Below, in pieces: positions 8,379 to 17,354 of a DNA stretch of 35,826 nucleotides. Positions within the stretch are counted from its first letter, which is position 1. Each line of letters starts with the position of its first letter. Below the pieces are notes generated by a model. The model did no database searches. It saw only the letters and a list, made by a program, of their open reading frames with translations, and was not told the origin of the DNA. Origin of the DNA: a bacterium TMED88 (GTDB lineage: Bacteria > Myxococcota_A > UBA9160 > UBA4427); assembly GCA_002171515.1 (NCBI GenBank), contig NHEP01000225.1, positions 26,235 to 62,060 on the forward strand, read 5' to 3'. The position numbers and the translations under genes are program-made.

Positions 8379-10403
8379 ATGTTCAAAAAAATCGCTCTGA
8401 TCCTCGGTGTACTCATTCTTTTGTTGGGTGCATTCATCGGCTGGGCGATCGTGCGCCCTCTGCATCAGCTTGCGAGAGACATCTCGCCCAGTAGCGCCGC
8501 GGAGGATTACGCCCTGCAAAGTGACGAGAGCTTTGAAACCCCCGAGCCCGTCCCATGGGAAGAAAAGCCTTTTAATCCACTTAAGAACGCGTACTGGGGC
8601 GAGCTGCATGTCCATACGGTTGAGAGCATGGACGCCGTTCTATTCGGGACGACGGCGACTGTCGAAGACGCGTATCGATTCGCCCGGGGCGAGCCGCTCC
8701 GAAGCCCTGGCGGAGAGCTCATGCAGCTCTCACGACCTTTGGACTTCGTGGCCGTCACGGATCATGCCGAAGGTTTTGGCCTGCGAACACGATGCGAAGA
8801 GGCTGATTTGTCCCTCTTTGAAAAAGCAAACTGTTGGCTCATGAAGACACCGGGGTGGACAACGGCATTTTTCTTGCTGCAGCGCTCAACCCGTCAAGCC
8901 ACCGAGACCGATCCGACACAACCTGCCGGCCTGTATCGAAATCGCCCGCGAAGCCGCAGACAACGAGAAGACATTCCCATCTGCAGCGGGGGAGAAGGCG
9001 GGCCCGGCCGTTGCCTTGAAGACAGCCAATCCGATTGGGCGCGCTACATCGAATTAGCCGACCAACACTATGAACCGGGCGTCTTCACGACCTTCGCGGC
9101 TTACGAATTTTCGCCCACATTGGACCGAGCCGGAAAGCACCATCGAAACGTCATCTTTAACGGAGATCAACTCCCCGATCATGCCATCTCTTCATTCGAT
9201 GTCGACAACGCACTGGGCCTTTGGCGTGGCCTAGAGGAAAACTGCAGCGAAGAATGTGATTTCCTCACCATTCCGCACAACATGAATAAGGGATGGGGCC
9301 TCTTCTACAGTCGTCATACCTGGGACGGCGACACCTACGAAGAAGACGACTGGCGGGTCCGGATGCGCCGCGAACCCTTGGCCGAAATGTATCAAGTCAA
9401 AGGGGCGTCCGAGTGCGCGCTCGGGGTGGGCGCAACCGATGAAGAATGCGCGTTTGAACAGGTCCTCAGCCCTTGCGAAGTGGGGCAAGAGGCGGGCTGT
9501 GCGTTTCAATCGTCTTTTGCGCGACAGGGCCTCAAGGTCGGCATGCAGCTCGATCAAGAACTCGGCTTTAACCCGCTGGCTTTCGGATTTATTGCCGCCA
9601 CAGATGGGCACAATTCCAACCCCGGAGACGCCGAAGAGTGGGACTTCCCCGGTAAAGTCGGGGCGGCCAGCTCACCCGCCCTGCGCCGACTTCGAACACG
9701 GCCGGACATGGAACCCCACAACCAGATATTGACCGACCACGGCTCGGGTGGACTCGCGGCCGTATGGGCCGAAGAGAACACCCGCGAAGCCATCTTCTCA
9801 GGAATGAAGCGCCGTGAAGCCTACGCGACTTCGGGGCCCCGCATTCTTCTTCGCTTCTTTGCCGGCTGGGGATTTGATCCTTCGATTGTCGAGGACCGAA
9901 ACCCCGTCGAAATCGCCACCCAGGGTGGTGTTCCGATGGGCGGGGTGCTGAAACCCGAAGATGACCAGACCGAGAGTCCCACATTTTTCGCTTGGGCCGC
10001 GGCCGACTGGATGAGCGCTCCCCTGCAGCGCATTCAGGTCGTCAAGGGCTGGATCGATGGGGAAGGCGCAACCCACGAAGAGGTCCAAGATGTCATCTGC
10101 GCCGGCGGGCTCTCGGTGGATCCCATCACGCATCGCTGTCCGGACAATGGCGCCTCGGTCGACCTGGCTTCTTGTCAGCCGCTCAGCGACAACGGGGCTG
10201 AGCAGCTCATGGTCGCCTGGCGGGACGAAAACTTTAATCCCCGTCAGGGTGCCTTCTACTATCTGCGAGCCCTTCAAAATCCAACCTGCCGCTGGTCGAC
10301 CTACGACGCTCTACGGCTCGGGCGCGAACCGGATCCACGTGTGCCAGCAACCATCCGCGAGCGCGCCTGGTCATCGCCCATCTGGATCGACCCTCCAGCC
10401 TAA
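8379..10403 (+). CDS. DUF3604 domain protein, membrane-anchored
   Basis: The 674-residue protein has an N-terminal transmembrane anchor (about residues 4-25, IALILGVLILLLGAFIGW) and no lipobox, unlike its paralogue at 4747. The DUF3604 core begins with GELHVHT (74-80) followed by MDAVLFGT and continues with FVAVTDHAEGF, IPHNMNKGWG, FGFIAATDGHNSNPG, LAAVWAEENTREAIFSGM and ATSGPRILLRFF. A cysteine-rich insert (CEEADLS, CSEECDF, CEVGQEAGC) is specific to this copy. The ending, ENPTCRWSTYDALR-type block then ERAWSSPIW, matches the other copy. It is preceded by GCAGAGGAAAA and lies in a probable operon with the DUF1330-like gene. Confidence 0.93.
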   Translation: MFKKIALILGVLILLLGAFIGWAIVRPLHQLARDISPSSAAEDYALQSDESFETPEPVPWEEKPFNPLKNAYWGELHVHTVESMDAVLFGTTATVEDAYRFARGEPLRSPGGELMQLSRPLDFVAVTDHAEGFGLRTRCEEADLSLFEKANCWLMKTPGWTTAFFLLQRSTRQATETDPTQPAGLYRNRPRSRRQREDIPICSGGEGGPGRCLEDSQSDWARYIELADQHYEPGVFTTFAAYEFSPTLDRAGKHHRNVIFNGDQLPDHAISSFDVDNALGLWRGLEENCSEECDFLTIPHNMNKGWGLFYSRHTWDGDTYEEDDWRVRMRREPLAEMYQVKGASECALGVGATDEECAFEQVLSPCEVGQEAGCAFQSSFARQGLKVGMQLDQELGFNPLAFGFIAATDGHNSNPGDAEEWDFPGKVGAASSPALRRLRTRPDMEPHNQILTDHGSGGLAAVWAEENTREAIFSGMKRREAYATSGPRILLRFFAGWGFDPSIVEDRNPVEIATQGGVPMGGVLKPEDDQTESPTFFAWAAADWMSAPLQRIQVVKGWIDGEGATHEEVQDVICAGGLSVDPITHRCPDNGASVDLASCQPLSDNGAEQLMVAWRDENFNPRQGAFYYLRALQNPTCRWSTYDALRLGREPDPRVPATIRERAWSSPIWIDPPA

Positions 10404-10521
10404 AAGACTTCGGCGGCCTTGTTTCTTTGGGCCCGGGAGTCGAAAAACCCAATCGAGGTTGCTTTCGGACCCAAGCAGATTTTTCTACTCTGGATCAACG
10501 TTCCCTACAGCGAGACCAATC

Positions 10522-11166
10522 ATGATCAAACTATACGGTGCCAATGCTTCTCCCTTCGTCCGCAAAGTGATGGCTGTCCTCGCCATCAAGCAGCTCCCCT
10601 ACGAGCATATTCCCTCGATGCCTTTTTCGGGGGATCAGGAGCTCGCGAAGGTCAGCCCGCTGGGCAAGATCCCCGCGCTGGTTGACGGAGATCTCAATAT
10701 CGCCGACTCCAAGGTGATCTGCCGCTACCTCGAAAGCGCCTACCCGGAGGTTCCGGTTTACCCCAAAGACCTTCAAGATCGCGCCCGCGCAGATTGGCTA
10801 GAGGAATATGGCGGCACCGCACTGGCCGAATCAGCTGCGGGGATTTTCTTTCATCGATTCATGCGCCCCATGGCGTTCAAGCAACCTGTAGATGAGGAAG
10901 CGGTGGAAAACATCATTCAGAAAAAAATGCCGCCCCTTCTGGATTACCTGGAAACTCAGGTCCCGGAAGAAGGATTCATCTTCGGCGAGTTGACCGTGGC
11001 CGATCTTGCGCTGGCTTCGCCCTTTGTGAATGCCGGGTACGCGCAGTACACCATCGACTCCCAAAAGTGGCCCAAAATCTCTGCGCTGGTGGAGCGGGTC
11101 AAGGCCCATGAAGCCCTCGTCCCTCTGCTCGAGGCTGAAGCCGCCGCCTTCGGTCAGTCGAGATGA
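10522..11166 (+). CDS. Glutathione S-transferase family protein
   Basis: The 214-residue protein starts at ATG 10522. A longer in-frame extension back into the DUF3604 gene is spurious. The thioredoxin-like N-terminal domain begins MIKLYGANASPFVRKV, with Ser10 the likely glutathione-activating residue. It continues with the cis-proline segment PLGKIPALVDGD and the glutathione-contacting IADSKVICRYLE. The all-helical C-terminal domain contains the conserved GELTVADLALASPFVN block. It probably conjugates or reduces electrophilic substrates with glutathione, though the substrate is unknown. Its 3' end overlaps by 13 bases the convergent selenoprotein redoxin gene. Confidence 0.92.
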   Translation: MIKLYGANASPFVRKVMAVLAIKQLPYEHIPSMPFSGDQELAKVSPLGKIPALVDGDLNIADSKVICRYLESAYPEVPVYPKDLQDRARADWLEEYGGTALAESAAGIFFHRFMRPMAFKQPVDEEAVENIIQKKMPPLLDYLETQVPEEGFIFGELTVADLALASPFVNAGYAQYTIDSQKWPKISALVERVKAHEALVPLLEAEAAAFGQSR

Positions 11167-11918
11167 GTCCGAAGGGCCGCCAAAACAACCTCTGGACCTG
11201 AACGCCGCTGGTAATCTTCAGAGACGTCCATCCAAAGCACTTCGCCGTTGGCATCCACGAGCAAAGACACCGGAATCGGCAAGGCTTCGATCTCGTCTCG
11301 CGGACTACCCGAGTGGAATCCTTGGTTTCGGATGCCGAAGGCGTCGGTCACCTCAAGCGTCCGGTCGGAAAGCATCGTGGCCTGAAGGCCGTGAGCGCGG
11401 CGGCCCTTTCGAATTACCTCAGGCTGGTCGGTGCTGACGGTCAACACCTGAACCCCGCGTTGATCAAACTCGTCTCGAAGCTCTTCCCATCGCCGTAACT
11501 CGGCGACACAGTAGGGTCACCAATGAGCGCGGAAAAATTTGATGAGCACCGGATTCCCGCGAAGCCGCTCTGAATCGAAGACTTCACCGCGATCATCCGG
11601 GGCACTAAAGCGGGGGATCGTATCACCGACCTGAATCGCGTTGGGCGGAAGAATTTGTTCGCTGACGCTCACCGTGAAGGGCAGAAAAAGACCGATCACG
11701 ATGGCCGGAATCGCTGCGATCCCGCCGATCCATCCCGGCCTTCGCACCAAAGCCGTCACCGCCATCACGACGGCACTGAGCCAGATCAGAACAAAAAACG
11801 TTCGGTCATCGGGAAGGCTTACATGCCTCGCTTGGTTGAACCAAAACAGCGTGCAACCCAACGCGACGATGAGGGCAAGCAACGCCAACGGCGTGCCCGA
11901 TTTTGTAAAGGCTTTCAT
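11154..11918 (-). CDS. Membrane-anchored AhpC/TSA-family redoxin selenoprotein (U-P-Y-C active site)
   Basis: Two adjacent open pieces join in frame across a TGA at 11517-11519 into a 254-residue protein. The junction reads LIKFFRAHW-U-PYCVAELRRWE, matching the GxWCPYC active site of AhpC/TSA-type redoxins, with selenocysteine (Sec134) at the first cysteine and Cys137 as partner. Three hydrophobic helices precede the domain (LALLALIVALGCTLFWF, VLIWLSAVVMAVTALV, IAAIPAIVIGLFLPFTV). Positive charges place the N-terminus inside, so the catalytic domain is probably periplasmic. The C-terminus has IPVSLLVDANGEVLW, a normal redoxin strand. ATG 11918 is chosen because GGGAG stands 7 bases upstream; GTG 11921 is the alternative. 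A strong hairpin follows the UGA. It is preceded by the 11961 operator and by dsbD. Peroxidase or thiol-reductase activity is inference. Confidence 0.92.
11490..11506 (-). promoter_or_regulatory. Candidate SECIS hairpin in the redoxin gene
   Basis: Read on the minus strand, 10 bases after the UGA come TCGCCG-AGTTA-CGGCGA: a perfect 6-bp stem with a five-base loop containing GU. CCC just after the UGA can also pair with GGG beyond the stem. Distance, stem and GU loop suit SelB recognition. Confidence 0.62.
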
Positions 11919-11960
11919 CACCGATCTCCCATGCCGACTTCGTCCGTGGAGTGGATAAGT

Positions 11961-11979
11961 TTGAGAGTTAAACTCTCAA
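11961..11979. promoter_or_regulatory. Operator palindrome 1 upstream of selenoprotein redoxin
   Basis: TTGAGAGTT-A-AACTCTCAA is a perfect 19-bp palindrome containing TGAGAGT-N3-ACTCTCA, the element found twice more between dsbD and tetR. It lies about 43 bases upstream of the redoxin start, where a repressor would block the promoter. The TetR encoded at 14500 is the likely binder. Confidence 0.75.
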
Positions 11980-12042
11980 AACGATAATGCGTTGGGACAC
12001 GGAGGCAACCCTAGAGGCAAAACCAGATTTCCGCCCGGGTCC

Positions 12043-14373
12043 TCAGGCCCCGCCCCCCTGCCCCCCGACCTGAATGGCTTTCAATGTCTCTCCGAGGGTC
12101 AAGAGTTCGGGCAAAAGTTGAGGAGGCTCGTTGGGGTCGGCGGGGTAGACGATGTAGAGCGGCACACCGGCGCGGCCCCATTCCGCGAGGCCCTGGGTGA
12201 CCGTGTCGTCTCGCAGAGTCCAGTCGGCTTTGAACGTGGCGAAGTCCCATCGCGCTAGTTCTTCTCGAATCGACGCGTCGGAAAGAACCAGCGCTTCATT
12301 CACCTGACACGTAATGCACCAGTCCGCCGTAAAGTCGACGAAAACCGGCCGTCCCGCAGCCCGCTCGCGGTCAATCGCCCCCTGATCAAAGACTCGCCAA
12401 TCAATCCCATCGGAGTCCGATATGGACCCAGAAGAGGAAGCGCGAGGCGCGGGAGAAAGCGGCAAAGCCATGAGAGAAAGGCCGGCCAGCACGAGCGAAG
12501 CGACGGCGACCCCGCGCGTCCACCCGAGACGCAGCGAGGCCTGCACCGAGCCAAAGATCCAGACCAGCAGAGCAATCGCAATCAAGTGCGCCAGCAGCAA
12601 GGCTTGAGCATCCACGCCCATGGCCCGGCCCGCCACCCAGGCCAGCCAAACGACCGTACCGAGGAGTGAGAAACCCAGAAGCTGACGGACACGCAGCATC
12701 CAGGCCCCAGGGCGAGGCACGAACCGGGCCAAACCCGGAACCCAAGTAATCAGGACATACGGCGCTGCGAGGCCAAGGCCAATCGCCGTAAAAACCGCAA
12801 AGATCACAGCCCCGGAACTGGCGAAAGCAAACCCCACAGCCGTTCCCAGGAAAGGGGCCGTACAGGGCGTCGCGACCGCCACGACCAAAGCGCCTTCGAA
12901 AAAGCTGCGCGCCGATGAGGCTGAGGCTGTTCCGGTCTCGGAATTCCACCGGGGCCCGGAAGGCTGCAGGGTAATTTCGAACACCCCGAAGAGATTCATG
13001 GCGAAGACCACAAGGAGACTCGAAATAACCGCGATAAAAATCGGGTCCTGGAGCTGAAAACCCCAACCCACGGCGGTTCCGGCAGAGCGCAGGATCAACA
13101 CCCCGAGCGCCAGCGCCGCCATCGAGAGCAGCACGCCAGCCAGGTAGGCGAAACCATGTCGAACGAGTTCGCGACGCTCACTCTCAGCCAGCTCTGCGAT
13201 CCCAAATATTTTAATCGCCAAAACGGGCAAGACACAGGGCATCAGGTTGAGGATCAGGCCGCCGACCAAACCGAACGCCAAGGCCCAGAGAAGAGACAGG
13301 GATGGACCCGGCGACGCATTCGGATCCGCCGGCGTCGTCTCGATGGACTGTTCGGGAAGTGCGACCACCACCTCAAAAGCGCGGGGGTCGACTTCCTTCG
13401 CAATGGGAACGTCGATCTCGAGGTACGTCTCCCCGCCCGGACCCGAAATCGGAACCAGGCCCTGGAGTCGCTGGGCCCCCAGCTCAGTGACCTCGTCAAA
13501 GGCGTGAGCCTTGAGGACCAGACCAAAACCTCGGGCGCCCTCGACGAGCGAGTCCGGCGGACGCGACAGGCCCAGCGCCGAGAAGCCGAGACTCGACTGG
13601 ATCAACGGGAAGAAGCCATGGTGAATGTCTCGGCCGTTAAAGGTCCACGGACGACAGGGAGAGTCGGCGTTCCCGTCGGCGCAGGACACGACATCGACGA
13701 CCAGCGCGACATCCTCTCCCTCGGCCACAGCGTCTCGATCCGCTCGGACAGCCACCTCTAAGCCCAGATCGGCTGGAGTTGTCGGGAGTTGGGCTTCGGC
13801 CCGCTCGAAGAGCTCCCGGACCTCGGATCGCGGCGGACGACTCGAGCGGGTGACCGCCAAGTCCTTTGCCAGTTCAATGCGGCCGGGTACGCAGGCGATT
13901 CGGCAAGCCAGAAAATCTACGTCTACTTCTATCCGCCAGGTGCCACGCGCCTCTTCCGGAACCTGCGCTTCACTGAAGAGCAAGACCTCATCGTGATATC
14001 CGAACGTCGTCAGTAAACCGTCTGCCTCGCGAAAGACTTCGGGCGCGGGCCATTGCGTGGGCCCAATCTCCGCGCCCTCGGCGCGCCAGGTGAGGATGGG
14101 GGCTGCGCCCGAGTCACCCGGATTCTGCCAATAGATGTGCCAGCCTGGTTGGAGTTCAAAGAGGACGCCTATGCGGACGCGAGCTCCAGGGGCCACCGTT
14201 GCCGCGTCGACCAGCAGCTCGGCGACAGCAAACTCGTCTTCCGACCCCAGGAACGCTTCGCCCCGAGGACCCGGCGGAACATTCGCCTGCGCACCGCTTT
14301 CCATGACCGCCAGAAAGACCAAGAAAATCCACTTCAGCGACACAAGCGATGCACGCTGCGTCCTCGGATTCAT
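12043..14373 (-). CDS. dsbD: Thiol:disulfide interchange protein DsbD (ScsB-type)
   Basis: The 776-residue protein carries electrons from cytoplasmic thioredoxin across the inner membrane to periplasmic thiol proteins. ATG 14373 is chosen because GGAGGGG precedes it and a signal peptide (SLKWIFLVFLAVMESGAQA) follows; the longer in-frame upstream extension lacks support. The N-terminal periplasmic domain has LQPGWHIYWQNPGDSG and a cysteine pair in FLACRIACVPG, as in ScsB/DsbD. The membrane domain carries the two electron-relay cysteines in LNLMPCVLPVLAIK and VATPCTAPFLGTA. The C-terminal thioredoxin-like domain has FTADWCITCQVNE. It is divergent from the TetR gene, shares its operators, and lies 125 bases upstream of the selenoprotein redoxin, its likely periplasmic partner. 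The partner relation is inference. Confidence 0.94.
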   Translation of the reverse strand: MNPRTQRASLVSLKWIFLVFLAVMESGAQANVPPGPRGEAFLGSEDEFAVAELLVDAATVAPGARVRIGVLFELQPGWHIYWQNPGDSGAAPILTWRAEGAEIGPTQWPAPEVFREADGLLTTFGYHDEVLLFSEAQVPEEARGTWRIEVDVDFLACRIACVPGRIELAKDLAVTRSSRPPRSEVRELFERAEAQLPTTPADLGLEVAVRADRDAVAEGEDVALVVDVVSCADGNADSPCRPWTFNGRDIHHGFFPLIQSSLGFSALGLSRPPDSLVEGARGFGLVLKAHAFDEVTELGAQRLQGLVPISGPGGETYLEIDVPIAKEVDPRAFEVVVALPEQSIETTPADPNASPGPSLSLLWALAFGLVGGLILNLMPCVLPVLAIKIFGIAELAESERRELVRHGFAYLAGVLLSMAALALGVLILRSAGTAVGWGFQLQDPIFIAVISSLLVVFAMNLFGVFEITLQPSGPRWNSETGTASASSARSFFEGALVVAVATPCTAPFLGTAVGFAFASSGAVIFAVFTAIGLGLAAPYVLITWVPGLARFVPRPGAWMLRVRQLLGFSLLGTVVWLAWVAGRAMGVDAQALLLAHLIAIALLVWIFGSVQASLRLGWTRGVAVASLVLAGLSLMALPLSPAPRASSSGSISDSDGIDWRVFDQGAIDRERAAGRPVFVDFTADWCITCQVNEALVLSDASIREELARWDFATFKADWTLRDDTVTQGLAEWGRAGVPLYIVYPADPNEPPQLLPELLTLGETLKAIQVGGQGGGA

Positions 14374-14431
14374 CAACCCCCACCCCTCCGCGCGATCCGG
14401 CGATCGCCAGCGACCTTTCGTCGTCCGCTTG

Positions 14432-14460
14432 ACATTACCAAATGAGAGTGCAACTCTCAA
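14432..14460 (-). promoter_or_regulatory. Candidate dsbD promoter overlapping the operator
   Basis: On the minus strand TTGAGA (14460-14455) and TAATGT (14437-14432) are separated by 17 bases, a good sigma-70 pair reading toward dsbD. Operator palindrome 2 covers the -35 box and spacer, so a bound repressor would exclude RNA polymerase. Confidence 0.55.
14443..14459. promoter_or_regulatory. Operator palindrome 2 (dsbD/tetR intergenic)
   Basis: TGAGAGT-GCA-ACTCTCA is a perfect inverted repeat with a three-base centre, identical in both arms to the 11961 site. It is inside the candidate dsbD promoter and upstream of the divergent tetR. Confidence 0.75.
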
Positions 14461-14467
14461 ATGTGAC

Positions 14468-14484
14468 TGAGAACTCGACTCTCA
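14468..14484. promoter_or_regulatory. Operator palindrome 3 (dsbD/tetR intergenic)
   Basis: TGAGAAC-TCG-ACTCTCA repeats the element with two changes in the left arm. Its centre is 25 bp from that of palindrome 2, and it ends 15 bases before the tetR start, suggesting autoregulation. Confidence 0.65.
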
Positions 14485-14499
14485 AAACTGGAGATTGCA

Positions 14500-15120
14500 A
14501 TGTCCGCGTCGGCCGACCCGGCCTTCCCCCGCTCCCATGAGCGAACCGCTGTCCACCGGCGGCGGCTTCGGGCCATCGATGCCTTCATTGACCTCGTCCT
14601 CGAAGGTCACCTCCCCCCCAATCCAAAGCAAGTCGCCGAGCGAGCCAAAATCTCGATGGCGACCTTCTTTCGCTATTTCGAGAACCTCAACTCCATGAGA
14701 CGCGATGCAGCCGTTCGGATGGCTGAGCGATTCCCGCTGCTCGAAATCGAAGCGATCGGCGAAGGTCCCTTGAAAGAACGGGTTGAACGTTTTACGGACC
14801 TCCGCGTCAAGCTCTGGGAAAAAGTTCACCTCCTCGCGCTTCTCCAACGGAGCACGACTTTACACGACTCCGATGCCGCTGAGATGATTGAAGACGTCCG
14901 GCACATGATGGCTCAGCAAATCCAAGAGCACTTCGCCCCGGAACTGCAGCGCCTCACGACAGGCCAACGAGAAGACGCGGTCGCGCTCATTGCGACCCTC
15001 ACTTCGGTGGAATCTTGGGAACAGTATCGCCACGCCTATAAGCGGAGCCCTTTGCAAACGCGCCGATCCTGGGCCCATACAATCTACGCCGCCTTGGCGG
15101 CAGCAGAAGACTCACGTTGA
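14500..15120 (+). CDS. TetR/AcrR-family regulator, probable repressor of the dsbD/selenoredoxin regulon
   Basis: The 206-residue protein starts at ATG 14500 after a GGAG. The DNA-binding helix-turn-helix is PNPKQVAERAKISMATFFRYF (about residues 41-61), close to the TetR family pattern though with Phe-Arg-Tyr-Phe at the end. The C-terminal two thirds are helical with no known ligand signature. It is divergent from dsbD with two palindromic operators in the intergenic region, and the same palindrome stands before the selenoprotein redoxin. Local autoregulation together with control of both redox genes is the simplest reading. The inducer is unknown; a redox or electrophile signal is inference. 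No conserved sensor cysteine is evident. Confidence 0.88.
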   Translation: MSASADPAFPRSHERTAVHRRRLRAIDAFIDLVLEGHLPPNPKQVAERAKISMATFFRYFENLNSMRRDAAVRMAERFPLLEIEAIGEGPLKERVERFTDLRVKLWEKVHLLALLQRSTTLHDSDAAEMIEDVRHMMAQQIQEHFAPELQRLTTGQREDAVALIATLTSVESWEQYRHAYKRSPLQTRRSWAHTIYAALAAAEDSR

Positions 15121-15242
15121 TCCTCTTCGTACCCATAAAAAGAGATCAACTCACATCACTCCAACCACATCTCTAGGATGCTTCCGATCAATCAGATCCA
15201 TGCGGAGTCATCCGCCATCAATTTTGAAAGAGGTCACAGAGC

Positions 15243-17072
15243 ATGACGGCTTCCACCGAAAAATCCAACACGGGCCAAGGGCTGCCCGATAACTTTGACC
15301 CCGAGGCGATGCGGGCGCGATATAGCGAAGAGCGAGAAAAGAGACTTCGACCCGATGGCAACGAGCAATATATCGAGGTCAAAGATGACTTTGCTCACTA
15401 TTTGGATGATCCGTACGTCGATACACCCGTCAAACGTGAACCGCTGGAAGATGAAGTCGAAGTTGTCGTCATTGGGGGGGGGTTTGGCGGGCTGCAAATG
15501 GGGGCGCGCTTGCGGCAGGCCGGCGTCAAGGATCTCAGGATCATCGAAAAAGGTGGCGACTTCGGGGGCACTTGGTACTGGAATCGCTACCCCGGTGCCC
15601 AATGCGATGTCGAGTCCTATATCTATCTTCCGCTGCTCGAGGAAGTGGGTTACATGCCAAAGGAGAAGTACTCCTTTGCGAAAGAAATCCTCGAATACAG
15701 TCGCAAGCTCGGGGAGCATTTTGACCTTTATGAGGGCGCCCTCTTCCAAACGGAGGTCACAGATCTCCGCTGGGATGAAGACAGCGGGCGCTGGATCGTG
15801 TCCACGGATCGCGGCGACGCGTTGCGTGCCCGCTTCGTCACCATGGCGAACGGGCCGCTCAATCGGCCTAAGCTCCCCGGCATTCCTGGGATTCAGAACT
15901 TCAAGGGCCATACGTTCCACACCAGTCGCTGGGACTACGAATATACGGGCGGTGGGCCGCTCGGCGGCCTCGACCGGCTCCACGATAAGCGCGTCGCGGT
16001 GATCGGAACGGGTGCGACCGGCATTCAATGCGTGCCCTTTGTAGGTGAAACCGCGAAGCAGCTCTATGTCTTTCAGCGAACGCCTTCGACTGTGGACGTT
16101 CGGGGCAATCAGCCGACGGATCCGGAATGGGCTGCCGCTTTGAAGCCGGGCTGGCAAAAACATCGAATGGAAAATTTCAACGGACTCGTTTCTGGCGTAC
16201 CCCAGACGCAAGACCTTGTGGATGATGGCTGGACGGACTTGGTGGGAAAGATGATTCGCCGTTTCCGGGAAGCCGTGCAGGACGGCAGCCCGGATGTTCC
16301 GGCCATTCTCGAAATGGCCAATTTCGAAAAAATGACCGAAATTCGTGATCGCGTCGATGAACTCGTTGAGGATCCTGATGTCGCCGAAAAACTCAAGCCC
16401 TACTACCGGATGTTCTGCAAGCGGCCCACGTTCAACGATGACTTTCTCCCCACGTTTAATCGACCGAATGTCGAGTTGGTAGATACCGATGGACAGGGTG
16501 TTGATCGCATCACCGAGAAGGGTCTGGTGGTGAAAGGTGTGGAGTACGAGGTCGACTGCATCATTTTTGCGACGGGCTTTGAGGTAGGCACTTCGTATGC
16601 GCGCCGCGCAGGCTACGAGATCCATGGCCGAGACGGGCGCACTCTGATGGAGAAGTGGGAAGAAGGCATGAGCAGTCTGCACGGAATGCAAAGCCAAAAC
16701 TTCCCCAATTGCTTCATCATGCACATGTTTCAGGCGGCTTTCACGGCCAATTATCCCCACTTGCTTGAGGAACTGACCACCCATATCGCCTACATCCTGG
16801 GCGAGGCGATCAAGCGCGACGCCAAGGTGGTGGAAGTCTCTCAAGACGCCGAAGCGGCCTGGGTGAAAACCATCGTCGAAAAGGGAGCGGGTGCGATGGG
16901 CGCGCTGGGTGGACCCGAATGTACGCCGGGCTACTACAACAACGAAGGCCAGGATCGAGAGCCCACTGCGGTTCAATCCGCTCCCTACGGAGGCGGCTCA
17001 ATCGAGTACTTCAAGCTACTCGAAGCGTGGCGCAAAGAAGGGCAACTCGCCGGGATCGAATTCAGCTCATGA
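15243..17072 (+). CDS. Flavin-containing Baeyer-Villiger-type monooxygenase
   Basis: The 609-residue protein inserts oxygen into ketones or related substrates using FAD, NADPH and O2. The FAD-binding Rossmann motif is [17 protein letters not shown] (about 74-90), followed by the family motif [18 protein letters not shown]. The Baeyer-Villiger fingerprint [12 protein letters not shown] (220-231) has Asp in place of the usual final Pro, common in the long BVMO group. The NADP-binding motif is [10 protein letters not shown] (251-260), and FATGFEVG is near the end. An N-terminal extension of about 70 residues before the FAD motif matches the cyclohexanone or cyclopentadecanone monooxygenase-like subgroup. 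ATG 15243 follows AGAGG. Its own substrate is unknown. It is followed by an LLM oxidoreductase in the same orientation, 282 bases on. Confidence 0.93.
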   Translation: MTASTEKSNTGQGLPDNFDPEAMRARYSEEREKRLRPDGNEQYIEVKDDFAHYLDDPYVDTPVKREPLEDEVEVVVIGGGFGGLQMGARLRQAGVKDLRIIEKGGDFGGTWYWNRYPGAQCDVESYIYLPLLEEVGYMPKEKYSFAKEILEYSRKLGEHFDLYEGALFQTEVTDLRWDEDSGRWIVSTDRGDALRARFVTMANGPLNRPKLPGIPGIQNFKGHTFHTSRWDYEYTGGGPLGGLDRLHDKRVAVIGTGATGIQCVPFVGETAKQLYVFQRTPSTVDVRGNQPTDPEWAAALKPGWQKHRMENFNGLVSGVPQTQDLVDDGWTDLVGKMIRRFREAVQDGSPDVPAILEMANFEKMTEIRDRVDELVEDPDVAEKLKPYYRMFCKRPTFNDDFLPTFNRPNVELVDTDGQGVDRITEKGLVVKGVEYEVDCIIFATGFEVGTSYARRAGYEIHGRDGRTLMEKWEEGMSSLHGMQSQNFPNCFIMHMFQAAFTANYPHLLEELTTHIAYILGEAIKRDAKVVEVSQDAEAAWVKTIVEKGAGAMGALGGPECTPGYYNNEGQDREPTAVQSAPYGGGSIEYFKLLEAWRKEGQLAGIEFSS

Positions 17073-17354
17073 TGGGGTTGGGCGCCCTGCAGCGCGGGCT
17101 GCGATTCAGGGCGTTTGAATTGGCCTCACGCTCCAGTTGGACATTCAGTTGGGTATGGAGAGAGGAAACGGTCGATGGCACGATTCGACTTGATGCGGGG
17201 GTCTTCGAAGCTTCTTTCCTGCCTCAATACGCCGAGCAGCCCCTGACAGACGACTACAAAAGCGATTTCGTCAACGCTGCAGGTCGGAACGGACGACCGC
17301 CCTTTCGACCCAGAAAAGCTGAACAACCCAGTTGAACTTTCGAGGTCAAAAACG

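Noticed and set aside
10057-10521. Upstream extension of the GST gene
   Set aside because: It is an out-of-frame shadow of the DUF3604 gene; the GST fold begins at ATG 10522.
11517-11519. TGA in the redoxin gene as a genuine stop or sequencing frameshift
   Set aside because: Both halves stay in the same frame, the break falls exactly on an active-site cysteine position and a SECIS-like hairpin follows. A nonsense mutation cannot be fully excluded from sequence alone.
14374-14460. Upstream extension of dsbD
   Set aside because: It would place the operators and promoter inside the coding region and lacks a signal peptide start; ATG 14373 has a strong ribosome-binding site.
15234-16976. Long minus-strand open frame (580 codons)
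   Set aside because: It lies wholly antisense to the Baeyer-Villiger monooxygenase gene, whose motifs are clear, and its translation has no family features or signal.
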